Of a stretch of DNA of 8,514 nt, positions 1 to 6,394 are shown piece by piece. Numbering within the stretch: position 1 is the stretch's first letter; each line of letters begins with the position of its first letter. The DNA lies in the NCBI GenBank assembly GCA_047611425.1, contig JBLFWJ010000145.1:1-8514 (forward strand), read 5' to 3'. Made by a program: the position numbers and the translations under genes. Under the pieces are notes generated by a model, which saw nothing but the letters and a program-made list of their open reading frames with translations, was not told where the DNA came from and searched no databases. The DNA comes from JBLFWJ01 sp047611425. Lineage in GTDB: Bacteria; Bacteroidota; Bacteroidia; UBA10329.

Positions 1-2741
1 TTGTAAGCCAATCTTTTGCCCAGACCTTTTTTGAACGGAATGATGACGTTGGTGTAATCCATAGCGGAACACCACTTCTTCACCCATGGGCTGGAGGATT
101 GAATAACCCAGAGTTTAGCAATATTGACCTTAACGGAGATGCAATTCAGGATCTATTCATTTTTGACAAGGCAGGAAACAAGGTCGTTACCTACCTCGGA
201 AACGGAACTCCCGATGCGGTGGATTTTAATCTCGCCCCTCGGTACAGATCCATGTTTATCAATGAGCATAGCCAATTGAGAGGATTACACGACTGGGTTT
301 TACTAAAGGATTTCAATTGTGACGGCAAGGCCGACATATTCACATATAGTTCCGGTGGAATGGCAGTTTACCGAAATGATTCCCAAGGCGATACCTTGAT
401 TTGGACATTGATGACCGACCTTTTAGAATCAATCAACGGGGACGATACCAATAATATATATGTAAGCCCAGTCGATCTTCCAGCTATTGAAGATGCGGAT
501 GGAGATGGCGACATTGACATAATCACATTTTCATTTTCTGGTGTTTCTGCCAATCTTCATAAGAATATGTCAATGGAGAATTTCGGCCATTGCGATAGCT
601 TGGCATATATGGTGACCGACCCCTGCTGGGGACAATTTGAAGAGGACCCTTCAACCATAAATGTCTCGCTCGGTATTAATTGTAAAGGAGAATTGGAAGT
701 TCCACCTCCAGGCACAACCACGAGGGCAGTGGCCCATTCTGGATTTACGTTAATGCCAATAGATATTGAATCGGATGGTGACCTCGACATGGTGATCAGC
801 AACGTGACGTTTGACAAAATGAACCTGCTTCACAATGGAGGGACAGTTGCAGATGCCGACATTACGAGTCAAGACCCTGATTTTCCTGCCAATAATTTAA
901 ACACTGATGCGATTGACATTTATACGTTTCCTGCAGGATTCAGGGCTGACGTAAACAACGATGGTCGGGATGATATTATTGCAACCACATTTCAAGAAAA
1001 TAATGGCGAAGACCACAATGCAGTCTGGTATTATGAGAACATTGGAATCGGAGCAGCTCAGGTTTTTGAGCGACAACAAACTGATTTCCTTCAAGGCGAA
1101 ATGATCGACCTCGGAACAAGCGCTTATCCAGTTTTTGTTGAGTTAAGTGGCGACACACTTTTAGATCTTTTGGTTGGCAATCATGGTTATTTCCGGAGCA
1201 TCGGAAACTATGATGGACAGCTTGCTTATTACCAAAATACAGGAACCGCCAATCAGCCCGAATTCACTTTAATTAATGATGACTACATCAATATTTCCAA
1301 TCTTAACCTAAACGGCATTGCACCAACTTTCGGTGACATAGATAACGATGGGGACCAAGACATGATTATTGGGGATGCAACTGGAGTTGTACACCTATTC
1401 ACGAATAGTGGAGGTGTTGGAAACCCAGCAAATCTTTCTCTTACTAGCCCCGGTTATCAAGGCATCAACACGCAGCAGGGTCAATTTGCCACACCGTTCT
1501 TATTCGATGTGGACGATGATCAGGATCTAGATTTAATATTGGGTGAACGAAGTGGAAATCTAAATTATTATGAAAATCAGGGTACCACTTCGGACGCCCA
1601 ATTCATATTGATGGATGAAGATTTCGGGAGCGTCAACACGAATGCACCTTTTGTAACATTTGGCTACAGTGCGCCATTCATGTATGAAGCCGATGGAGAA
1701 AAACGACTTCTCGTTGGAGCAGAAAACGGAGACATGGAAATGTTTAGCGGAATTGAGGCGATTCTATCTGCACCGTTGGTAGTTGAAGAATCAATAGGAA
1801 CTGGCACCCAAACATCAAGCGGTTGGGAAGAGACTCCATTTGGGTTTGATAGAAGATCTGGCAGGAACCAAATGCTCATTAAAGCAAGCGAACTGGAAGC
1901 CGCTGGGTTCATTCGGGGATTGATAGAAAAGGTGTCATTCAATACACTTAGCGGAATTGAAACACCAACCGGTAGTGTGCGAATCAGGCTCAAGAGCACA
2001 GAACTGACAAGTCTTAATGGTCTATTACCTCCTTCCGAAATGACAACCGTTTTCACATCCACAGGTTTTTTTTATAGTCCAGGATTGCTGGAATTCAATT
2101 TTGCAACACCGTTTATATGGGATGGAAATTCCAACCTCATTATCGAAGTATGCTACGCTCATGCCTTTTCAAGTGCAGTGAACATGGACATTCAGTTGGT
2201 GAACTCTGGTTTCGACTCCAATGCTTATGGCGGTAGCGACCTTACATCCGATGGTTGCAATACAGCGTACAATGGAGTAAGTCAAATGCGACCACTGATG
2301 ACCTTATCCATTAAGCCTGGATTTCAAAGTCTTGGAAATTTGACAACATTTGAAGGTGAACGAATTGCGTTAAATGGTGCCGATGTAGACAATGATGGCT
2401 TGATGGATTTGGTGATTGGCAACTTAGCCGGTGGCTTGAGTTACTATTCGGGATCAACCAGTGGGGTTGGCCCAGATGCCATATTTGTTAACGAAAAACC
2501 GATTGACCTTCAGATTTACCCAAATCCAAACTCGGGTGAGTTCTACGTGGAAATCAATGAGTTAGGAAGAGCCAATGCAGACTTCATCCTATTCGACCTT
2601 TTAGGAAATGAAGTTTTCAGAAAAGCCAGAATTGGTGATGGTAAACATCAGATTGACGTTTCCAATCTTGCCAAAGGAATGTATGTTTCAATTGTTAGAA
2701 GCGAAGGAAGAACGGCATACAAAAGACTGATCATTCACTAA
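1..2741 (+). CDS. Secreted FG-GAP/VCBS-repeat protein with T9SS type A sorting domain (5' partial)
   Basis: The reading frame is open from base 3 and gives 912 visible residues. The first, VSQSFAQTFFERND, look like the end of a signal peptide with cleavage near SFA|Q, so only the extreme N-terminus lies outside the window. The TTG at 99 is an internal Leu in 'HPWAGGLNNPEF', not a start. Counting that Leu as residue 1, Ca-binding-like DxDxDG motifs recur at about 10, 71, 132, 222, 284, 348, 413, 470 and 762, each followed by a hydrophobic strand (for example DIDNDGDQDMIIGD), as in FG-GAP/VCBS beta-propeller blades. Residues about 557-745 lack these motifs and look like a separate beta-sandwich insert. 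Residues about 803-880 (LQIYPNPNSGEFYVEI, then LFDLLGNEV, then GMYVSIV and KRLIIH) match a type A T9SS C-terminal sorting domain. The protein is therefore probably exported by Sec, passed through T9SS and anchored at or released from the cell surface. The ligand is unknown; adhesion is a guess. Confidence 0.93.
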   Translation, partial: VSQSFAQTFFERNDDVGVIHSGTPLLHPWAGGLNNPEFSNIDLNGDAIQDLFIFDKAGNKVVTYLGNGTPDAVDFNLAPRYRSMFINEHSQLRGLHDWVLLKDFNCDGKADIFTYSSGGMAVYRNDSQGDTLIWTLMTDLLESINGDDTNNIYVSPVDLPAIEDADGDGDIDIITFSFSGVSANLHKNMSMENFGHCDSLAYMVTDPCWGQFEEDPSTINVSLGINCKGELEVPPPGTTTRAVAHSGFTLMPIDIESDGDLDMVISNVTFDKMNLLHNGGTVADADITSQDPDFPANNLNTDAIDIYTFPAGFRADVNNDGRDDIIATTFQENNGEDHNAVWYYENIGIGAAQVFERQQTDFLQGEMIDLGTSAYPVFVELSGDTLLDLLVGNHGYFRSIGNYDGQLAYYQNTGTANQPEFTLINDDYINISNLNLNGIAPTFGDIDNDGDQDMIIGDATGVVHLFTNSGGVGNPANLSLTSPGYQGINTQQGQFATPFLFDVDDDQDLDLILGERSGNLNYYENQGTTSDAQFILMDEDFGSVNTNAPFVTFGYSAPFMYEADGEKRLLVGAENGDMEMFSGIEAILSAPLVVEESIGTGTQTSSGWEETPFGFDRRSGRNQMLIKASELEAAGFIRGLIEKVSFNTLSGIETPTGSVRIRLKSTELTSLNGLLPPSEMTTVFTSTGFFYSPGLLEFNFATPFIWDGNSNLIIEVCYAHAFSSAVNMDIQLVNSGFDSNAYGGSDLTSDGCNTAYNGVSQMRPLMTLSIKPGFQSLGNLTTFEGERIALNGADVDNDGLMDLVIGNLAGGLSYYSGSTSGVGPDAIFVNEKPIDLQIYPNPNSGEFYVEINELGRANADFILFDLLGNEVFRKARIGDGKHQIDVSNLAKGMYVSIVRSEGRTAYKRLIIH

Positions 2742-3156
2742 AAGTGATGGACTCTTTTCCGTAATCAATTACGGCCTGTCGGGTGGAAAGAATGTCTCCT
2801 CCAATCACACCATCCACCTCGGGCAGCCCCATTTCAACGTAGGAGTTAACCACATGACTCAAGTCAAGAAGAACGATTTCTTGATCTTCAATCTTCATTT
2901 TACCGATTTGCAGGGAATTCAAAGTTGTTGTGAAACTTTGCATTGAGTCTGTACCCAACCCCTTTGATTTCGTTTCACTTTCCTCCACGGTCATGGAGCC
3001 GATAAACTTTTTCGACTGTTCTTTATCCATCACTGTTTGCGAGGCGCCCGTATCAACTATAAACTTCGCTGGCAGATCATTTACAATTGCATCCATCAGC
3101 AGGTGAATGCCCTTCTCCTCTACCTTGATCAACTCAATATTTACCACATATTCCAT
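2731..3156 (-). CDS. Small retropepsin-like aspartyl protease
   Basis: A 141-residue protein. The catalytic motif is FIVDTGAS, with Asp35-Thr36-Gly37-Ala38. A flap-like GLGTDS follows near 66-71, and hydrophobic-hydrophobic-Gly (DGVIGGDIL, about 115-123) closes the fold, as in clan AA single-domain aspartic proteases. Having one DTG per chain, it should act as a homodimer (family knowledge). There is no signal peptide or membrane segment, so it is predicted cytosolic; the substrate is unknown. The ATG at 3156 is the natural start and has no Shine-Dalgarno, as is usual in Bacteroidota. The gene lies 61 bp downstream of mdh on the same strand, but an intrinsic terminator separates them, so it needs read-through or its own promoter. 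Its stop codon lies inside the 3' end of the convergent propeller gene (11-bp overlap). It could be an inactive family member, but the catalytic motif is intact. Confidence 0.88.
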   Translation of the reverse strand: MEYVVNIELIKVEEKGIHLLMDAIVNDLPAKFIVDTGASQTVMDKEQSKKFIGSMTVEESETKSKGLGTDSMQSFTTTLNSLQIGKMKIEDQEIVLLDLSHVVNSYVEMGLPEVDGVIGGDILSTRQAVIDYGKESITFSE

Positions 3157-3162
3157 TTGGTG

Positions 3163-3198
3163 AAAATAAAAAAGGGGCGACCTAATGGACGCCCCTTT
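3163..3198 (-). terminator. Rho-independent terminator of mdh
   Basis: A perfect 9-bp stem, AAAGGGGCG at 3190-3198 (minus strand) pairing with CGCCCCTTT at 3171-3179, closes a 10-nt loop. Reading on the minus strand it is followed by TTTATTTT, giving a T-rich tail of about 11 nt. It starts 19 bp after the mdh stop codon. The tail ends only about 6 bp before the start codon of the downstream aspartyl protease, so it could also act as an attenuator of that gene. On the plus strand an A-rich stretch precedes the stem and only a few Ts follow it, so it is best read as a minus-strand terminator. Confidence 0.9.
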
Positions 3199-3217
3199 GT
3201 TTGAATTTTAATCAATC

Positions 3218-4153
3218 TTAAGCCGTTGCAGCCTCTAGTAGGCCGTTGGTTTTTCTCACGCCTTCAGCACTTTCAGCCAGTTTTGCTTTTTCAGCATCAT
3301 CAAGGTCGATCTCTACGATCTTCTCAATTCCGTTCTTTCCTAGAATAACCGGTACACCGATGCAGATGTCACTCAATCCATACTCACCGTCAAGCATTAC
3401 AGAACATGCGAACATTTTCTTTTGATCACATGCAATTGACTGAACCAATGAAGAAACGGCAGCTCCAGGAGCATACCATGCGCTTGTACCAAGCATCCTA
3501 GTAAGTGTAGCTCCTCCAACTTTGGTTGCTTCTTTCACTTCATCCAATTTTTCATCAGAAAGAAACTCAGAAACAGGAACTCCATTTCTTACAGCCAACC
3601 TTGTCAACGGAAGCATGCCCGTATCACTGTGTCCACCGATAACCATTCCTGTAACATCGGAAGCAGGACATTCTAGTGCCTCACTCAAACGGTACATGAA
3701 TCTTGCGCTATCCAATGCACCGCCCATTCCAATGATTCTGTTCTTTGGAAGCCCGGTTGCCTTGTGTGCCAAGTAAGTCATGGTATCCATTGGGTTACTA
3801 ACCACAATGATTATGATATTAGGAGAATGCTCGATAAGGCTAGAAGAAACAGACTTCACAATACCAGCGTTAATTCCGATCAAATCTTCACGAGACATCC
3901 CTGGCTTACGAGGAATACCACTTGTGATAACCGCAATGTCACTTCCAGCAGTTTTGGAGTAATCATTCGTGCTACCAACAATTCTGGTATCGAATCCGTT
4001 TAGAGTAGCTGTTTGCATAAGATCCATTGCCTTACCCTCAGCATAATTCTCTTTAATGTCTACCAACACAACTTCTGAAGCAAAGTTTTTGATGGCGATG
4101 TATTCTGCGCAACTCGCGCCAACCGCGCCTGCACCTACTACTGTAATTTTCAT
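3218..4153 (-). CDS. mdh: Malate dehydrogenase (NAD+-dependent, LDH-like type)
   Basis: A 311-residue enzyme catalysing the reversible oxidation of malate to oxaloacetate in the TCA cycle, in the cytosol. The Rossmann loop VVGAGAVG begins at residue 5. Asp32 at the end of the second strand predicts NAD+ over NADP+. The mobile substrate loop PRKPGMSRED supplies Arg82 and Arg88; Arg82 in the PRKPGM context fits malate rather than lactate dehydrogenase. Asn120 (VSNPMD), the Asp148/Arg151 pair (LDSAR) and catalytic His175 are present. The His motif reads GGHSDT, where many family members have GGHGD. Length is typical for the LDH-like bacterial MDH group. An in-frame ATG 13 codons upstream (4192) was rejected because MKITVVGAG places the Rossmann strand at the N-terminus as in the family. 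The gene is divergent from the sigma factor gene and followed by its own terminator, so it is probably monocistronic. Confidence 0.97.
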   Translation of the reverse strand: MKITVVGAGAVGASCAEYIAIKNFASEVVLVDIKENYAEGKAMDLMQTATLNGFDTRIVGSTNDYSKTAGSDIAVITSGIPRKPGMSREDLIGINAGIVKSVSSSLIEHSPNIIIIVVSNPMDTMTYLAHKATGLPKNRIIGMGGALDSARFMYRLSEALECPASDVTGMVIGGHSDTGMLPLTRLAVRNGVPVSEFLSDEKLDEVKEATKVGGATLTRMLGTSAWYAPGAAVSSLVQSIACDQKKMFACSVMLDGEYGLSDICIGVPVILGKNGIEKIVEIDLDDAEKAKLAESAEGVRKTNGLLEAATA

Positions 4154-4259
4154 TTGTAAATGTTTATTTATTAAATCGGTCAAATGGAGCATTCATGGTA
4201 TTGTAGTCCAGAAGGATACTTGTTACCGTGAATGGTTCATATTAAACGTACTTAGTTTG

Positions 4260-4269
4260 AATTCGAATT
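4260..4269. repeat. 10-bp perfect palindrome in the mdh promoter region
   Basis: AATTCGAATT reads the same on both strands. It lies 8 bp downstream of the candidate -7 box for mdh, that is, at or just after the expected transcription start. A protein binding site is possible, but a palindrome this short and AT-rich can occur by chance. Confidence 0.3.
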
Positions 4270-4277
4270 AAGGGCCG

Positions 4278-4285
4278 CAAAAGTA
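4278..4285 (-). promoter_or_regulatory. Candidate Bacteroidota promoter -7 box for mdh
   Basis: On the minus strand this reads TACTTTTG, a full match to the TAnnTTTG consensus of primary-sigma promoters in Bacteroidota. A T-run (TTTT, 4305-4308) sits 19 bp upstream, where TTTG or TTG is expected, so the -33 element is only approximate. It would give an mdh leader of about 120 nt. The match is by eye and no transcription start is known. Confidence 0.45.
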
Positions 4286-4354
4286 GGAATTGAACGCCAA
4301 GGGAAAAATGGATAAAAGACAGTTTTCATCCCAACCCTCATCAGGCCGAACAGT

Positions 4355-4362
4355 TATATTTG
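4355..4362 (+). promoter_or_regulatory. Candidate -7 box upstream of the ECF sigma gene
   Basis: TATATTTG matches the TAnnTTTG consensus exactly. No TTG or TTTG is present 19 bp upstream (the sequence there is CCAACC), so the -33 element is missing or divergent. If used, transcription would begin near 4368 and the leader of about 97 nt would contain the 4382-4406 hairpin. Confidence 0.35.
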
Positions 4363-4381
4363 AGGGCCTTGTATAGCTTGC

Positions 4382-4406
4382 CTTTCGGCCCACATTATGC
4401 CGAAAG
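4382..4406 (+). promoter_or_regulatory. Hairpin in the presumed leader of the ECF sigma gene
   Basis: CTTTCGGC (4382-4389) and GCCGAAAG (4399-4406) form a perfect 8-bp stem around a 9-nt loop. Neither strand has a T-run after it, so it is not a simple terminator. It lies 58 bp before the GTG start codon and downstream of the candidate -7 box. It may be an RNA structure in the leader or a DNA inverted-repeat operator; the sequence does not say which. Confidence 0.4.
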
Positions 4407-4464
4407 AAAAAATCATTGAATACGAAGGCAACCACGCCAATCCGAACCCGTTTTAACCCCAACA

Positions 4465-5034
4465 GTGCAACCGACCAAGCAGGAAGTAAAATCACTAGTT
4501 GAAGGCTGTCTAAGGAACGACCGAAGAAGTCAGCAGCGTGTATATGAGGCTCATTACGGAAAGATGTTATCCGTATGCCTCAGGTACGACAAGGATCTTG
4601 ATTCTGCGAAAGAACTGTTGCAAGAAGCGTTTATAAAGGTGTTCGCAAACATTGACAGATACAAGCATGACGGATCCTTCGAAGGTTGGGTAAGACGTAT
4701 TGTGGTAAACAATGCCATAGATGCTTTTAGACGCAAGAAGAACGACTTTATTGTTCCTGAGAACGATTACATGATCAACAACTTCAGTGAAGATCCTGTT
4801 GATTTTGATGAAGAAGATGAAGAAGTGTTGAACCCAAAAGATGTGTTGGCAGCCATGGAGCATTTATCTCCTGCCTATAAGATGGTATTCAACATGTATA
4901 TAATGGAAGAAATGCCACACAAGGAAATTGCCGATGAGTTGGGAATTAGTGTGGGCACTTCAAAATCAAACCTGGCCAAAGCCAGAGTAAACATTAGAAA
5001 GATTTTAAGAAATAAGTATTCCTACAAGTTTTAA
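4465..5034 (+). CDS. ECF-family RNA polymerase sigma factor
   Basis: A 189-residue sigma-70 family protein with only regions 2 and 4. Region 2 spans about 20-92: the start (RRSQQRVYEAHYGKML), the core-binding segment DLDSAKELLQEAFIKVF, and the -10 recognition helix around SFEGWVRRIVVNNAID. Region 4 spans about 125-182, with a helix-turn-helix at PHKEIADELGISVGTSKSNL. The linker (about 97-124) is strongly acidic (VDFDEEDEE). The start is GTG at 4465: the frame is closed by a stop at 4417-4419, no ATG exists between, and QPTKQEVKSLVEGC is a plausible N-terminus seen in this group. The next gene begins 3 bp after the stop, an arrangement typical of an ECF sigma factor with its anti-sigma partner. 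Sigma factors of this type in Bacteroidota often control surface functions, but the regulon here is unknown. Confidence 0.95.
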   Translation: MQPTKQEVKSLVEGCLRNDRRSQQRVYEAHYGKMLSVCLRYDKDLDSAKELLQEAFIKVFANIDRYKHDGSFEGWVRRIVVNNAIDAFRRKKNDFIVPENDYMINNFSEDPVDFDEEDEEVLNPKDVLAAMEHLSPAYKMVFNMYIMEEMPHKEIADELGISVGTSKSNLAKARVNIRKILRNKYSYKF

Positions 5035-5037
5035 TTG

Positions 5038-6336
5038 ATGGAAAATTTTGACAAAAAAATAAGAGAAAGTCTTGACCAGCATGAGTTACCGCTTGATGCG
5101 GGTGCATGGGCAAGTATGGAGCAAGCCTTGGATAAGGCGATGCCTGTTGGCGGTGTTGCTGGCACTGTTAGCACTGGCACTTCTTGGGGGTGGTATGCGG
5201 CCGGTGGCGCATTCATCATCGCGTCCGGTGTTGCGTTGTTTTCACTACTATCCGTAAACGAAAACAACATTGGTGATTCATTGGCTTCCAATCAATATCA
5301 AGAGATTCCGGTGGCTAGTGAGGAAATCGCTAACGACAATAGTGAAACTTCCATCGTACTGGAGCAGGCAGGTTCTGAAGATCCAAAATCCTCAAATCAG
5401 GAACCAAATGCTGTAGAGTCCGCAATACAGGGCGAAGTTTTGAATGAAGATGCAGCTACTATTGAGAAATCAGAACAAACTGTTTTGATTGAGAACTCTG
5501 AAGTAGAGACTAAAAAAGTAGTTCCTGAGAATGAAGGCAACAGCGCCACTCCTTCTCAAAAAGGGTTCTTACTTGGATTCTCACCAAGCGCAAGAGAAAT
5601 ATGTGCTGGTGAAACCGTTACGTTTCTGAATAATACATCTGAAGAAAAAATCGAATTTGTTTGGAACTTCGGAGATGGAAACTCGAGTACGGAACATGAC
5701 CCAAACCACGTCTTTAATACTTCCGGATCTTACAGCGTAACGCTAGATGGAAATAGAAAAGGAACAAATGTTAGCGAGAGTCAAACAATCAACATCCTTG
5801 TAAAGTCATCTCCCAACGCTGAAGTTCTTTCAACAACAAATCTAAAAGTTGAGAATCTAATTTCTTATGACGCATTGCTTACAAACGAACAAACAGCCGA
5901 ATGGAAATTCTCAGACGGAAGTTTTACGACTGGAAGCCAAGCGAATCATCTTTACCTTAATCCAGGCGTACAAAAAGTTAAACTCACCGTTAAGAACAGC
6001 AATGGTTGCATTGACCGAACAGAGTTGAATGAGTCTATTTCGGAAGAACTAGAATTCTTTGTAGGAAACACTTTTACACCCAATGGAGATGGATCTAATG
6101 ATGAATTCTTCATTCCGGTTTTAAGAGATCTGGATGTACCATTCCAGTTGATTGTTGTGGACAAGAACAATCAAACGGTCTTTAAAACCACCGATGCGAA
6201 TGAAACTTGGAATGGCAAGCACTTGAACACCGGTGCTCCAATGCCTGACGGCAAGTATTCTTATATGCTTACACTGAACAAAACCTATTTGAAAAACAAC
6301 TCGATCAACGGTAAATTCAATCTGCAACGCAGGTAA
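5038..6336 (+). CDS. Membrane-anchored PKD/CHU_C-domain protein, putative anti-sigma factor
   Basis: A 432-residue protein starting at ATG 5038, 3 bp after the sigma gene stop; the TTG one codon earlier is a less likely start. Residues 1-48 form a short soluble segment (MENFDKKIRESLDQHELPL, then AWASMEQALDKAM), similar in look to the N-termini encoded after ECF sigma genes in Bacteroidota. One membrane helix follows (about 50-72, WYAAGGAFIIASGVALFSLL). Residues about 75-170 are an acidic Ser/Glu/Asn-rich linker. PKD-like domain 1 spans about 180-256 (CAGETVTF, then FVWNFGDGNSS, HVFNTSGSYSVTL); a weaker PKD-like unit spans about 258-325 (WKFSDG, NPGVQKVKLTV). A CHU_C/T9SS type B-like domain closes it (about 336-430: FTPNGDGSNDEF, then NETWNGK and PDGKYSYML). 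There is no cleavable signal peptide. Predicted topology is N-in/C-out in the inner membrane, with the PKD and CHU_C parts periplasmic. Anti-sigma function is inferred from position and topology, not from a recognised anti-sigma domain. Confidence 0.85.
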   Translation: MENFDKKIRESLDQHELPLDAGAWASMEQALDKAMPVGGVAGTVSTGTSWGWYAAGGAFIIASGVALFSLLSVNENNIGDSLASNQYQEIPVASEEIANDNSETSIVLEQAGSEDPKSSNQEPNAVESAIQGEVLNEDAATIEKSEQTVLIENSEVETKKVVPENEGNSATPSQKGFLLGFSPSAREICAGETVTFLNNTSEEKIEFVWNFGDGNSSTEHDPNHVFNTSGSYSVTLDGNRKGTNVSESQTINILVKSSPNAEVLSTTNLKVENLISYDALLTNEQTAEWKFSDGSFTTGSQANHLYLNPGVQKVKLTVKNSNGCIDRTELNESISEELEFFVGNTFTPNGDGSNDEFFIPVLRDLDVPFQLIVVDKNNQTVFKTTDANETWNGKHLNTGAPMPDGKYSYMLTLNKTYLKNNSINGKFNLQRR

Positions 6337-6394
6337 CCGTTGAGCTATTTGTAATAACTATCTTCGAACACTCAAGTCAAGACATCCTTTAGAC

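Larger units (their letters stand above)
4154..4464. other. Divergent intergenic region between mdh and the ECF sigma gene
   Basis: This 311-bp stretch carries the upstream regions of two divergent genes. It contains a candidate minus-strand -7 box (4278-4285), a 10-bp palindrome (4260-4269), a candidate plus-strand -7 box (4355-4362) and an 8-bp-stem hairpin (4382-4406). An imperfect inverted repeat (ATTCATGGTA at 4191-4200 with TACCGTGAAT at 4224-4233, 9 of 10 positions) lies in the presumed mdh leader. I see no tRNA, no rRNA and no convincing coding frame; a 75-codon minus-strand frame across its right part has no recognisable domain and runs into the sigma gene. Confidence 0.6.

Noticed and set aside
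99..101. TTG as start codon of the first gene
   Set aside because: The frame is open upstream to base 3 and encodes a signal peptide end (SQSFAQ) and conserved-looking mature sequence, so the TTG is an internal Leu and the gene is cut by the window edge.
2759..2774. Inverted repeat CCGTAAT-CA-ATTACGG as a terminator
   Set aside because: It lies inside the protease coding region and has no T-tail on either strand; the bases are explained by the codons for V-I-D-Y-G.
4154..4192. Upstream ATG at 4192 giving mdh 13 extra residues
   Set aside because: The extra residues (MLHLTDLINKHLQ) precede the normal MKITVVGAG Rossmann start and look like translated leader.
4268..4495. 75-codon frame on the minus strand in the divergent region
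   Set aside because: No recognisable domain, it overlaps the sigma gene start and covers the candidate promoter elements; most likely non-coding.
6337..6394. Promoter before the adhesin gene (TATCTTCG at 6359-6366)
   Set aside because: Only 7 of 8 positions match TAnnTTTG and the possible upstream TTG is at a poor spacing (16 bp), so it is not listed as a feature.
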